64,000 bases of DNA from Kribbella caucasensis (lineage in GTDB: Bacteria > Actinomycetota > Actinomycetes > Propionibacteriales > Kribbellaceae), in assembly GCF_004361855.1 (NCBI RefSeq), contig NZ_SNWQ01000002.1, positions 558,001 to 622,000 on the forward strand, written 5' to 3'. The position numbers and the translations under genes are program-made. The notes under the pieces were generated by a model. That model had not been told where the DNA came from. It ran no database searches and was given only the letters and a program-made list of their open reading frames with translations. This document shows, piece after piece, positions 7,895-18,274 of this stretch (the first letter of the stretch is position 1; the number at the start of each line of letters is the position of its first letter).

Positions 7895-10438
7895 TCAGTC
7901 CGCAACCACCGCCTTCAGTACGTCGACCTTGGCAGCGGATCTCGCCGGCCCGATGGCGGCCAGCACACCGGCCACCGCGGCCAGTACCACGTAGAGCGTC
8001 ACCTGGAGGCCGGGGATCGAGATGGCCTTGATGCCCTCGTCCGCGAGTGCCTGCGAGAGCCCGAGCCCCAGCCCGATACCGAGGGCGGCGCCGGCCAGTG
8101 CACCGATCAGGGAGATCACCACGGACTCCCAGCGCACCATCGCGCGGACCTGGGCCCGCGTCATGCCGACCGCCCGGAGCAGGCCCAGCTCACGGGTCCG
8201 CTCGAAGACCGACAGCACCAGAGTGTTGACGATTCCCAGCAGCGCGATCAGAACCGCCAGCAACAGCATCACCGTGACGAAGGTGAGCAACTTGTCGATG
8301 AAGCCGCTGGCCTCCTTCTCGTATCCCTTGCGATCGAGAACCTTCGCGTCCGGGTGATCGGCCATGGCCGCGGTGATGGCCTGTTGCACGGTCGCCTGGT
8401 CTGCGCCCGGAGCCAGCTTGACCAAGCCGGAGGCGGTCAGTTGCTGGCCGGCGGCGGCCGTCTGAGCGGCGATGCTGATGATGAAGTCGTCGCCGATCCA
8501 GCCCTTGGTGTTGTAGATGCCGACGACCTTCAGGTCGTGTGCACCGGTCGCGGCGAACTCGCCCTTGATGACGTCGCCCATCTTCCATCCGTGGGAAGTG
8601 GCGGCGGACTGCGATACGACGACTCCGTTCAGGCCGAGGGCCGAGACAGAGCCGGCCGACAGTCCCAGGTTCAGCCCTTCCGCGGCGGTCGCCGGATCGA
8701 CGGCGGCGTAGCTTGAGTCCGCCCCGTTGAAGCGGGCTTCACCCCAGCCGCTGGCCGCCACCGCACCGACACCGGGGACGGCCTTGACCGCGTTGATCAC
8801 CTCGGGGCTGAAGCCCGGGGCCTGGGTGCTCGAAGGCGTCACGAACAGGTCGGCGTTGACCGAGTCCCCGATCACGTCGCCGAACGAGGCCTTCAGCGAC
8901 GAGGCGAACACGCCCATGCTGACCACGAGCGTCAGGCCGACCATCAGCGCCGCGGCTGTGGACGAAGTACGGCGTGGGTTGCGCATCGCGTTCTGCCTGG
9001 CCAGCTCGCCGGGCAGGCCACGCAGTCGCAGCGGTACACCGATCAGCGAGGCGAGCGGACGGGCGGCGGCCGGCAGCAGCATCAGCACACCGACGATGAT
9101 GGCCAGCAGGCTGGGGCCGAACAGCTTCATGGTCGCGTCGGCGTACAGGGTGGTGAACAGCCCGGTCAGGCCGGCAACGGTGACGACGGCACCGGAGATG
9201 ATGCGCTTCCTCGACGGGTTGCCGGAGCCGGGCACTGCCTCACGCAGCGCTTCCACCGGCAACACCTTCGTGGCCCGGTACGCCGGGACGAGGGCCGCCA
9301 CAACCGTCACCAGGGTGCCGACCAGCAACGACACGATGATGGTGCGCGGCTGGACCTGCATCGACGTGCTGGGCAGGCTGAAGCCGACCACGTCCATGAG
9401 CACCTTGAGTCCCTTGGCGACCAGCAGGCCCAGACCGATTCCGACGCTCGATGCGAGGACGCCGAGCAGCAGTGCCTCGACGATCAGGCTCCGGTTCACC
9501 TGGCGCCTGGTGGCGCCGATTGCCCGCAGCAGTGCGATCTCGCGGGACCGCTGGGTGATCGTCATCGTGAAGGTGTTCCAGATGATGAACGAGCCGACGA
9601 ACAGGGCGATCCCGGCGAAGATCATGAACAGGATGCCGACGAACCTGAGGTCCTCGTTCACTGCGTCGGTGGACTCCTTCACCACCGTTGCGCCGGTGAC
9701 GGCCTCGGTGCCGTCGGGCAGGACCGCGTCGATCCGCTGTACCAGCTCGGCCGGTGCCACCCCAGCATCGGCGCTGACGTTGATCGCGTCGAAGAACCCG
9801 GGCGCTCCCAGCACCTGCTGTGCGGTGGCGGAATCGAAGTACGCTCCGGTCGTCCCGCCGAGGTTCTTCTCCCCGCCGAAGCCGACGGTGCCGACCACGG
9901 TGAACTCCTGGGTCGGGCCGCGGAACAGCACCTTGATGGTGGAGCCGAGCGCAATGTGGTGCTCCTCGGCACTGGTCGCGTCGATCGCGACCTGGTGCGC
10001 TCCCGACGGCGCGTTGCCACTGAGGAGCTTCACGTCACCGCGCAGGGACGGGTCGGCCGGCAGGCTGTAGCCCAAGGTGGGAGCTCCGCCGCTGGTCAGC
10101 ACGGCCTTGCCGCCGTTGTCGGTCAGCAGCGCGTAGCCGCTGACCGCACCCTCGGCGGTGCGGACACCGTCAACCTGGCGTACCTGGTTGAGGACGGAGG
10201 CGGGGATGGGGGCCCGGCTGGTGCTGATTCCTTCGGACTGGCTGTAGGCGGCTTCGGCGCGGACGACCGCGTCGGTGCCGGCGGAGACCTTGCCGAACAG
10301 CTGGTCGAACGCCAGCCGCATCGTGTCGGTCAGGACGAGGGTGCCGGCCAGGAACGCGACCCCGAGGGCGATCGAGGCCACGGTCAGGGCGAGTCGCACC
10401 TTGTGTGCGAGCATGCCGCGCAGAGTTGCGGTGAACAT
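7895..10438 (-). CDS. MacB/FtsX-type ABC transporter permease
   Basis: An 847-residue permease made of two tandem FtsX units. An N-terminal TM helix (about residues 14-38) is followed by a large extracytoplasmic domain and three TM helices around residues 260-390. A central helix pair follows, then a second extracytoplasmic domain and three final TM helices (about 725-840). The repeated cytosolic motifs RSREIALLRAIGATRRQV and RTRELGLLRAVGMTRAQV are the coupling regions. This architecture belongs to type VII ABC systems, which move lipids, lipoproteins or peptide antibiotics without classic channel transport. The ATPase gene ends 3 bp upstream. The substrate is unknown, and the neighbouring sensor genes suggest a role in envelope stress. 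Confidence 0.93.
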   Translation of the reverse strand: MFTATLRGMLAHKVRLALTVASIALGVAFLAGTLVLTDTMRLAFDQLFGKVSAGTDAVVRAEAAYSQSEGISTSRAPIPASVLNQVRQVDGVRTAEGAVSGYALLTDNGGKAVLTSGGAPTLGYSLPADPSLRGDVKLLSGNAPSGAHQVAIDATSAEEHHIALGSTIKVLFRGPTQEFTVVGTVGFGGEKNLGGTTGAYFDSATAQQVLGAPGFFDAINVSADAGVAPAELVQRIDAVLPDGTEAVTGATVVKESTDAVNEDLRFVGILFMIFAGIALFVGSFIIWNTFTMTITQRSREIALLRAIGATRRQVNRSLIVEALLLGVLASSVGIGLGLLVAKGLKVLMDVVGFSLPSTSMQVQPRTIIVSLLVGTLVTVVAALVPAYRATKVLPVEALREAVPGSGNPSRKRIISGAVVTVAGLTGLFTTLYADATMKLFGPSLLAIIVGVLMLLPAAARPLASLIGVPLRLRGLPGELARQNAMRNPRRTSSTAAALMVGLTLVVSMGVFASSLKASFGDVIGDSVNADLFVTPSSTQAPGFSPEVINAVKAVPGVGAVAASGWGEARFNGADSSYAAVDPATAAEGLNLGLSAGSVSALGLNGVVVSQSAATSHGWKMGDVIKGEFAATGAHDLKVVGIYNTKGWIGDDFIISIAAQTAAAGQQLTASGLVKLAPGADQATVQQAITAAMADHPDAKVLDRKGYEKEASGFIDKLLTFVTVMLLLAVLIALLGIVNTLVLSVFERTRELGLLRAVGMTRAQVRAMVRWESVVISLIGALAGAALGIGLGLGLSQALADEGIKAISIPGLQVTLYVVLAAVAGVLAAIGPARSAAKVDVLKAVVAD

Positions 10439-10441
10439 GGC

Positions 10442-11197
10442 TCAGGCCCCCAGGTGCTTCATGAAGTCGAGAACGGCGTCAGCGGTCGGCTCGTTCATCT
10501 CGTCGACCACATGACCGTCGGCGAGGAACAGGACCCGGTCGGCGTAGCTGGCCGCGGTCGGGTCGTGGGTGACCATGACGACCGTCTGACCGAGCTCCTT
10601 GACCGCCTTGCGCAGGAAGCCGAGCAGCTCGGTGCCCGATGCCGAGTCGAGCGCACCGGTGGGCTCGTCGGCGAAGACGATCTGTGGGCGCGAGGCCAGC
10701 GCCCGGGCCGCGGCCACCCGTTGCTGCTGTCCGCCGGACAGCTCGGTCGGGCGATGGGTGAGCCGGTCAGCAAGCCCCAGCTTGTCGACGATCGAGGTCA
10801 CCCAGGCCTGGTCCGGCTTGCGGCCGGCGATGCGGATCGGCAGCACGATGTTCTCCGCGGCGCTCATCGTCGGGAGCAGGTTGAACGACTGGAAGATGAA
10901 GCCGATCTGGTCCCGGCGCAGCAGCGTCAACGCCTTGTCGTTGAGCGAGCTGATCTGGATGTCGCCGAGATAAACCTCGCCCGACGACGGCCGGTCGAGG
11001 CCGGCCAGCATGTGCAGCAGCGTCGACTTGCCGGAGCCGGACGGTCCCATGATCGCGGTGAACTGGCCGGCTTCGAGCGTGACGTAGACGTCCTTGAGTG
11101 CGGCGATGGTGGCATCCCCGGTGCCGTAGAACTTGCTGACGCCCTCGGCCCGGGCCGAGGCCCTGGTCGGAGCGACGGTGCTGGTGGTGGCAGACAT
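10442..11197 (-). CDS. ABC transporter ATP-binding protein (MacB/LolD class)
   Basis: A 251-residue ATPase with Walker A GPSGSGKST (residues 51-59), Q-loop at Q103, signature LSGGQ (153-157) and Walker B IVFADE (173-178) followed by PTGALD. The IFQSFNLLPTM and ADEPTGALD contexts mark the MacB/LolD/FtsE class that partners FtsX-fold permeases. ATG 11197 is preceded by AAGGGG about 8 nt upstream. It forms an operon with the permease and is divergent, across 205 bp, from a histidine kinase gene, an arrangement often seen for resistance or stress exporters. Confidence 0.95.
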   Translation of the reverse strand: MSATTSTVAPTRASARAEGVSKFYGTGDATIAALKDVYVTLEAGQFTAIMGPSGSGKSTLLHMLAGLDRPSSGEVYLGDIQISSLNDKALTLLRRDQIGFIFQSFNLLPTMSAAENIVLPIRIAGRKPDQAWVTSIVDKLGLADRLTHRPTELSGGQQQRVAAARALASRPQIVFADEPTGALDSASGTELLGFLRKAVKELGQTVVMVTHDPTAASYADRVLFLADGHVVDEMNEPTADAVLDFMKHLGA

Positions 11198-11402
11198 GTG
11201 ATTGATCCCCTTGTAGCTGGTTTCGGCCCCCCGGTCGAGCGGCGTGGTTCCAGCAAAGGCGTTCTGGCTGCTCGCTCCCATCGGGCTGGGCGCACGGCGT
11301 CCGGAGGCTGGCCGTGGGTAATCAGCGGACAATCGTGCGGCTGACCCCACCCATGGGGTTCGGGTACTCCCATCCAGGTGCTGCCAGGAGCAGACTGCAG
11401 AG

Positions 11403-12710
11403 GTGAGGTTGTGGGGGCGACGGCGGACGATCCGTGAACAACTCGCTGCTCTGCTGGTGTTGGGCGGGCTCGTGGTGTTCGTGGTGCTGGTGTATGTCCT
11501 CGTCGTCCTGGGCGGTGGTGCGCTGATCGACCACACATCATCGCCCCACGTGGGACTGTCGGTGCTGGCCACCGCGGTGGTGGCACTGGGCTTCGAGCCG
11601 GTCCGGTCGCGGTTCGAGGTCTTCACGACGCGCCTACTCCACGGCGGCGTGCAGTCGCCGTACGAGGTGCTCAGCCTGTTCTCCTCGGCGTTGACCGGTA
11701 GTCGTGAGAACGACGACCTGCCGGCCCGGATGGCCGAAGTACTGGCCGAGGGGACGGGTGCGAAGGCTGCGCAGGTGTGGCTGATGGTGGATGACCAACT
11801 GAGACTCGCCGCCACCTGGCCGCCCGCCGCCGACAGCTCGTCCGGAGCGGACGACATGCCTGGTCGGCGGGAGCTTCCGGTCCGCCAGGCGGGCGAACTG
11901 CTGGGCGTCCTCGCCGTACAGGAACGCGAGAACGTACCACTCACCCCTGTCGAGGAACGGCTTTTCGCGGGCCTGGCGAACCAGGCCGGCCTCGTACTGC
12001 GGGGCGTGCGGCTGCGGGCTGAACTCGTCCATCGGCTCGCGGAGCTCTCCACGTTGGCCGAAGAGTTGCAGTTGTCCCGGCAGCGACTCGTCGACGTACA
12101 GGATGCCGAGCGCAGACGGTTGGAGCGCGACATCCACGACGGCGCCCAACAGCATCTCGTCGCGCTCGCCGTGAACCTCAGGCTCGCCCACACACTGGCG
12201 CAACGGTCGCCCGACCGGGCCGACCGGCTGATCGCGGAACAACGCGAGGCGGCGACCGCGACCATCGAGACGATCATCAGCCTGTCGCGGGGTATCTACC
12301 CGAGCCTGCTCGTCGACGAAGGGCTGACGGCCGCTTTGCGTACGGCGATCGCCCGGAATCCTCTGCCGGTCGAACTCGTCGCGGCCGACCTCGGGCGGTA
12401 TCCCGCCGGTGTCGAGGCAGCGGCGTACTTCTGCGCACTGGAGGCGCTGCAGAACTCGGCCAAGCACTCGGCGGCGAAAGCGATCCGGATGGACCTCCGG
12501 GGTGGTCCCGGCGTCCTGGAGGTGATCGTCCAGGACGACGGTTCCGGCTTCGATCTCGGCGCGACGCACGCCGGCGCCGGTCTGGCCAACATGCGGGACC
12601 GGATCGAGTCGGCCGGCGGAAGGCTGACGATCCGGACGGCACCCTCAGGCGGCACGCTCGTCGCGGCGAGGCTGCCGGGTGTGCGCCGGCCGAGCCGTCC
12701 GGAAGGATGA
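11403..12710 (+). CDS. Sensor histidine kinase (HisKA_3 type)
   Basis: A 435-residue kinase with two N-terminal membrane segments (about residues 14-41 and 50-64) and a GAF-like sensor region (about 85-200). The dimerisation helix RRRLERDIHDGAQQ carries the phosphoacceptor His245. The HATPase domain is complete: N-box EALQNSAKHS with Asn351, G1 box DDGSGF (378-383) and G2 box GAGLANM (391-397). It should autophosphorylate and donate to a NarL-type receiver; one is encoded 2.5 kb away on the opposite strand. The GTG start has no strong ribosome-binding site and may be one codon off. It is followed after 1 bp by a second kinase-like gene. Confidence 0.9.
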   Translation: MRLWGRRRTIREQLAALLVLGGLVVFVVLVYVLVVLGGGALIDHTSSPHVGLSVLATAVVALGFEPVRSRFEVFTTRLLHGGVQSPYEVLSLFSSALTGSRENDDLPARMAEVLAEGTGAKAAQVWLMVDDQLRLAATWPPAADSSSGADDMPGRRELPVRQAGELLGVLAVQERENVPLTPVEERLFAGLANQAGLVLRGVRLRAELVHRLAELSTLAEELQLSRQRLVDVQDAERRRLERDIHDGAQQHLVALAVNLRLAHTLAQRSPDRADRLIAEQREAATATIETIISLSRGIYPSLLVDEGLTAALRTAIARNPLPVELVAADLGRYPAGVEAAAYFCALEALQNSAKHSAAKAIRMDLRGGPGVLEVIVQDDGSGFDLGATHAGAGLANMRDRIESAGGRLTIRTAPSGGTLVAARLPGVRRPSRPEG

Positions 12711-12711
12711 C

Positions 12712-14739
12712 ATGTACGCGCGCATGGCCTGGCTGCTGACGGCGCTCACCGTGCTTGCCGCCGGCGCGGACGTCTGGGTCACCTCGGCCTACCGGCCGCT
12801 GCTGTCCGAGGAAGCCGTCGCCGTGCACGGCTTCCCATTCGTCACCGCCGCGGTCATGGGCTCGGCGGTGATGGGTGCGCTGATCGTTCAACGGTACGCG
12901 CGGCACCCGATCGGCTGGCTGCTCTGTCTGATCGGTTTCCTTGCCTCGATCTCGTTGCTGACCGAGGCGTACAGCGTCTGGGTGATCACGGCTGACGGCC
13001 CCGGGTCACGGAGCCTCGGGGGTTTCGCCGGCTGGATCTCAGCCATCCTCGGCGGACAGTTGTCACTCGCCGCGTTCGCCATCCTTTTCCTGGTGGCGCC
13101 GGACGGTCGTCTGCTGTCCCGCCGTTGGCGCCTTGCCGTGGTTGTGACGTTGGTAGGGCTCGGCTCCTACACCGCGGGACTGCTGACCCTTGCGCCGGCC
13201 GAATTCGACCTCGACCACCAAGAGGCCGGGCCGGTCGGCAGCCTCTTCTTCATGGCCGGCATGCCTCTGATCGCCGTCGGCCTGATCGCCGCCATGGTGT
13301 CCATGGTCCGCCGGCTATGGGGTAGCCGGGGCGAGCAGCGGCAGCAGTTGCGGCTGATCGCCGTGGCGGCGGTGTTGATTGCCCTGAGCTTCGTCTTCCT
13401 GATCGTCGTCCAGCTGTTCAACGGCGGAGTGCAGACCTGGACCGCGAGCCTTCCCCTGTTCGCCTCGTACTTCTGCCTGCCGCTGCTGTTCGCCTTCGCG
13501 GTACTGCGGTACCGGCTGTTCGACCTGGACCTGATCATCAACCGGGCCGTCGTCCTTGCCTTGGGCACCGGTTTCGCCGCGATCGGCTACACCGTCCTGG
13601 TGGTGGCCGTCGCCGCACTCGTGAACACCCGGACCAGCGGATTCTGGTTGTCGCTGCTCGCCACCGCCCTGGTCGCCCTGGCCTTCCAGCCGCTCCGCCG
13701 GCAGGTCGTCCGGCTGGCGAACCGGCTCGCCTACGGGGCAAGGGCGTTGCCTTACGAGGCGCTCTCCGAGTTCAGCCGTCGCCTGGCGGAGACCCCGTCA
13801 CCGACATCGCTGCTGCCGGCTGTCGCAGAGGCCGCGGGGCGGGCCGTTTCGGCCCAGTCCTCGACCGCGGTACTGCGTGTGCCCGGTGCCGAGGCCATCG
13901 TCAAGGTCTGGCCTGCCACCGCCAACGGAGCACCGGAGTACGAGGTGCCGGTTCGGCACGGCGGGGTGACCCTCGGCAGCATCGGCGTCACCATGCCGAA
14001 GGGGCGCGGGTTGCGCGCCGCGGACGAGCGCCTGCTGCATGATCTGGCCGACCAGGCGGCGCTGGCTTTCCGCAATGCGGCGATGGAGTCCGAGCTGGCC
14101 GCGCACGTGGCCGCGCTCGATCGGACCACTGGCGCGCTCGCCGAGTCCCGGCGAAGGATCATCGCGGCCGACGACGCCGCTCGGTATCGGCTGGAGGCCG
14201 CGATCTCCCGCGAGGTGTTGTCGCACGTCCAGCCGTTGCCGGAGCGGCTGAACAGCCTCAGCGTGGCCAGGTCCGGGACCGCCGCGTCGGCCGAGCTCGA
14301 GCAGTTGGTGACCCGGACGAACACCGCACTCGAGTCGCTGCGGGAACTGACCCGCGGGGTGTTTCCCACCCAGCTGGCCCGGGCGGGTCTGACCCGTGCG
14401 CTCCGGTCGCACCTGGCGAGGAGCGGTCTGGCCGCAACCTTGTCGGTCGATCCGGCGGCCGATCGGCGGTTCCCGCCGAGGGTGGAAACGGCGGTCTATT
14501 TCTGCTGTGTCGAAGCCTTGCGCGCCGGATCCCCGGCCGCCCGGATCGACCTGCGGATCGTCGGAGCGGACCTGGTCGTGCAGGTCCGTGGCGTCGCCCG
14601 CGACGAGATCGACGTCCAGGCGATCGTCGACCGGGTCGAAGCGGTGGGCGGATCGCCGTCGTTGGATGACCTGCGCCGGTTGTCCGTCAGCATTCCGGTC
14701 GGCGCCGTCGAGCCTCCGTCGGCGCCGGTGGCGGTCTAG
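12712..14739 (+). CDS. Kinase-like multi-pass membrane sensor with degenerate kinase core
   Basis: A 675-residue protein with about ten N-terminal TM helices (residues 5-325), including RYRLFDLDLIINRAVV (267-281), a motif common in actinobacterial multi-TM histidine kinases. A GAF-like domain (about 345-455) and a coiled-coil linker follow. The kinase region aligns with the preceding gene but has lost its active residues. In RYRLEAAISREV the phosphoacceptor His is Ser499. The N-box Asn is replaced in EALRAGSPAA (601-610), and no DDGxGF box remains. It is therefore unlikely to bind ATP productively or autophosphorylate. The start ATG 12712 has GGAAGGA upstream and lies 1 bp after the intact kinase, suggesting a heteromeric complex. 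The last 53 bp overlap a convergent regulator gene. Confidence 0.85.
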   Translation: MYARMAWLLTALTVLAAGADVWVTSAYRPLLSEEAVAVHGFPFVTAAVMGSAVMGALIVQRYARHPIGWLLCLIGFLASISLLTEAYSVWVITADGPGSRSLGGFAGWISAILGGQLSLAAFAILFLVAPDGRLLSRRWRLAVVVTLVGLGSYTAGLLTLAPAEFDLDHQEAGPVGSLFFMAGMPLIAVGLIAAMVSMVRRLWGSRGEQRQQLRLIAVAAVLIALSFVFLIVVQLFNGGVQTWTASLPLFASYFCLPLLFAFAVLRYRLFDLDLIINRAVVLALGTGFAAIGYTVLVVAVAALVNTRTSGFWLSLLATALVALAFQPLRRQVVRLANRLAYGARALPYEALSEFSRRLAETPSPTSLLPAVAEAAGRAVSAQSSTAVLRVPGAEAIVKVWPATANGAPEYEVPVRHGGVTLGSIGVTMPKGRGLRAADERLLHDLADQAALAFRNAAMESELAAHVAALDRTTGALAESRRRIIAADDAARYRLEAAISREVLSHVQPLPERLNSLSVARSGTAASAELEQLVTRTNTALESLRELTRGVFPTQLARAGLTRALRSHLARSGLAATLSVDPAADRRFPPRVETAVYFCCVEALRAGSPAARIDLRIVGADLVVQVRGVARDEIDVQAIVDRVEAVGGSPSLDDLRRLSVSIPVGAVEPPSAPVAV

Positions 14740-15136
14740 TCCGGCAGGCTGGTGCTTCGGGATGGATCGGCGGGCTCGTGGCGGCGGCCCATTCGGCCGC
14801 GAGCCGGTCCGGGCCGAACGCGGCCTTGGCGAGGTACGCGGCGGCACCGCAGCCGGAGAGGTCGAACTCGTCCTGGTCGTAGGTCGAGAGCAGTACGACG
14901 ACCGGCGGGTCGGCGGCCAGGGTGATCCTCCGGGTGGCCTCTATACCGTCGATGCCGGGCAGGTTGACGTCCATCAGCACCAGGTCCGGCCGGAGCCGCG
15001 CGACGGAGAGCAGCGATTCCTCGCCGGATGGGCTGGACGCGACCACGACGAAACCGTCCGTCTCCGCCACGACGGCGGCGATCGCCCGGCGAAAAGGCTC
15101 CTGGTCATCGACGACCAGCACGCGTACATCGGCCAC
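14687..15136 (-). CDS. Receiver-only response regulator
   Basis: A 149-residue protein consisting of a receiver domain and a short basic, proline-rich tail, with no helix-turn-helix. The receiver residues are intact: Asp10/Asp11, phosphoacceptor Asp56 (LVLMDVNLPG), Ser84-Thr85 and Lys104. GTG 15136 is chosen because of the strong AGGAGG upstream. Receiver-only proteins act through protein contacts or as phosphate sinks rather than by binding DNA. The 3' end overlaps the end of the degenerate kinase gene by 53 bp on the opposite strand. With the two sensor genes and the NarL regulator it forms a compact four-gene set. Confidence 0.85.
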   Translation of the reverse strand: MADVRVLVVDDQEPFRRAIAAVVAETDGFVVVASSPSGEESLLSVARLRPDLVLMDVNLPGIDGIEATRRITLAADPPVVVLLSTYDQDEFDLSGCGAAAYLAKAAFGPDRLAAEWAAATSPPIHPEAPACRTRPPPAPTEARRRRPEC

Positions 15137-15205
15137 TGACCCACCTCCTGGCGTCAGCATGACGCGGCAGCTGGTCGCGGCGACATCGTGCTGCCCGCTC
15201 GGATG

Positions 15206-15223
15206 GGTGGGGTTGTCCCCACC
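15206..15223. promoter_or_regulatory. Short inverted repeat between the two response regulator genes
   Basis: A 7-bp inverted repeat (GGTGGGG-TTGT-CCCCACC) lies 18 bp downstream of the NarL regulator stop and upstream of the receiver-only gene. It could be a weak terminator or an operator; sequence alone does not decide. Confidence 0.4.
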
Positions 15224-15240
15224 ATCGAGCCGCCGGGCGG

Positions 15241-15921
15241 TCAGCGACCGGCCGGACCACCGGTGGCATCGAGGAAGGCGAGCACGGCCATCACCCGGCG
15301 GTTCACATCGGACTCGTCAGTCAGCCCGAGCTTCTGGAAGATCGCGCTGATGTGCTTCTCCACGGCGCGTTCGCTCATGAACAACGCCTTCGAGGTCGCC
15401 GCGTTGCTCCGCCCGGCGGCCATCTCCTGGAGCACCTCGCGCTCGCGGTCGGTGAGCCGGAGCAGTGGCGATCGCGACTCCTGGGCCTTCCTCGTGAGCA
15501 ATCCCTCGACGACTCTCGGATCGAGGACGGAGCCACCCCGCGCGACGTCGTGCAGGGCCCGGACGACTTCGTCGAGCTGCGAGACCCGCTCCTTCAGCAG
15601 ATACCCCAGTCCGGCGACGCCCTCGGACAGCAGGTCGAAGACGTAGTCCTCCTCGACGTACTGGGACAGTACGACGACTCCGGTCGAGGGGTGTTCGGCC
15701 CGGATCCGCTTGGCCGCGTCGATGCCCTCGGCCGTGAACGTCGGGGGCATCCGGATGTCGGTCAGGACGGCGTCCGGACGGTGCACGGCAACGGCCCTGA
15801 GCAGGGCGTCCGGCGCGGCGACAGTTTCGACCAACTCGATGTCGTCGGCTTCCGTCAGCAGTGCGGAAATGCCTTCGCGCACGAGAAAATTGTCCTCCGC
15901 AAAGACGACTCGCAGCGCCAT
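15241..15921 (-). CDS. NarL/FixJ-family response regulator
   Basis: A 226-residue two-domain regulator. The receiver has Asp10, phosphoacceptor Asp55 (AVLTDIRMPP) and Lys110. The C-terminal LuxR-type HTH starts with LTDREREVLQEMAAGRSNA (about residue 155) and has the recognition helix SERAVEKHISAIFQKLGL. It is the likely phosphorylation partner of the intact HisKA_3 kinase. ATG 15921 has no ribosome-binding site, but TAGAGT ends 6 nt upstream, so the mRNA is probably leaderless. A TGGACAC-TGGACAC direct repeat overlaps that promoter and could be an autoregulatory site. Confidence 0.93.
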   Translation of the reverse strand: MALRVVFAEDNFLVREGISALLTEADDIELVETVAAPDALLRAVAVHRPDAVLTDIRMPPTFTAEGIDAAKRIRAEHPSTGVVVLSQYVEEDYVFDLLSEGVAGLGYLLKERVSQLDEVVRALHDVARGGSVLDPRVVEGLLTRKAQESRSPLLRLTDREREVLQEMAAGRSNAATSKALFMSERAVEKHISAIFQKLGLTDESDVNRRVMAVLAFLDATGGPAGR

Positions 15922-15984
15922 GCTGCCACTCTAGTGTCCAGTGTCCAGCCCTGGTGTTCGTTGGCGAGCGGCCCTCTGGCGGGA

Positions 15985-16704
15985 TTACTCGGAGGCGCGG
16001 CGGAGGGCTTCGGAGAGGCGTTCGGCGGCGGCCATGACGGCGGGGGCGTGCATCCGGCCGGGCTGGCGGGAGAGGCGCTCGATCGGGCCCGAGACGGAGA
16101 CCGCTGCGATCACCTTGCCGCTCGGCGACCGGACCGGGGCGGAGACCGAGGCGACGCCTTGTTCGCGTTCGCCGACCGAGTGGGCCCAGCCGCGGCGCCG
16201 TACGCCGGCCAGGGCGGCCGCGTTGAAGGTCGCGTTGTGGAGGCCGCGGTGCATCCGCTCCGGGTCCTCCCAGGCGAGCAGTATCTGCGCGGCGGATCCG
16301 GCGGCCATGGTCAGCTGGCTGCCGACCGGGACGGTGTCGCGCAGGCCGGACGGACGCTCGGCGGCGGCGACGCAGACGCGGTACTCACCCTGGCGGCGGA
16401 ACAGCTGTGCCGACTCGCCGGTGATGTCGCGGAGCCTCGCCAGCACGGGGCCGGCGGTGGCGAGCAGCCGGTCTTCGCCGGCCGCGGAAGCCAGTTCGCT
16501 CAGCCGGGGGCCGAGCACGAACCGCCCTTGCATGTCCCGTCCGACCAGGCGGTGGTGCTCGAGCGCGACGGCGAGCCGGTGGGCCGTCGGACGGGCCAGA
16601 CCCGTGGCCGCTACCAGGCCGGCCAGGGTCGCCGGCCCGGACTCGAGCGCGGACAGAACGAGGGCTGCTTTGTCGAGAACGCCGACTCCGCTAGAGTTGT
16701 CCAT
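15985..16704 (-). CDS. ndgR: IclR family regulator divergent from leuCD (NdgR/LtbR-like)
   Basis: A 239-residue IclR protein with an N-terminal winged helix (about residues 8-62, [18 protein letters not shown]) and an effector-binding IclR domain (about 75-235). The divergent position 109 bp from leuC is the conserved arrangement of NdgR (Streptomyces) and LtbR (Corynebacterium), which control leucine and other amino-acid genes. The role here is inferred from that synteny. ATG 16704 has no Shine-Dalgarno but follows a well-formed promoter at leaderless distance. The gene symbol is by orthology and position. Confidence 0.88.
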   Translation of the reverse strand: MDNSSGVGVLDKAALVLSALESGPATLAGLVAATGLARPTAHRLAVALEHHRLVGRDMQGRFVLGPRLSELASAAGEDRLLATAGPVLARLRDITGESAQLFRRQGEYRVCVAAAERPSGLRDTVPVGSQLTMAAGSAAQILLAWEDPERMHRGLHNATFNAAALAGVRRRGWAHSVGEREQGVASVSAPVRSPSGKVIAAVSVSGPIERLSRQPGRMHAPAVMAAAERLSEALRRASE

Positions 16705-16710
16705 GGGACG

Positions 16711-16739
16711 ATATTGCCGTCTCGAATCGTGGAACGCAA
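16711..16739 (-). promoter_or_regulatory. Promoter of the IclR gene, leaderless start
   Basis: On the minus strand TTGCGT (16739-16734) and CAATAT (16716-16711) are spaced by 17 bp. The -10 box ends 6 nt before ATG 16704, so transcription should start at or next to the A of the start codon. The site also lies in the leuCD upstream region, where the regulator would be expected to bind. Confidence 0.6.
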
Positions 16740-16813
16740 GTCGCTCGGACGCACCAATACGGAGCAGTGTGAGCGATACAGCACCACAAACCATCCTCGT
16801 AAGGAGAAGTCTG

Positions 16814-18244
<1,431 letters not shown>

Positions 18245-18274
18245 CCGCCGAGAACGCCTGAGGACAGAGGAATC

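Noticed and set aside
8727..10070. A 447-residue plus-strand frame opposite the ABC permease
   Set aside because: It is antisense to a clear FtsX permease and its composition (Ser/Thr/Ala-rich, no domain) is typical of a shadow frame.
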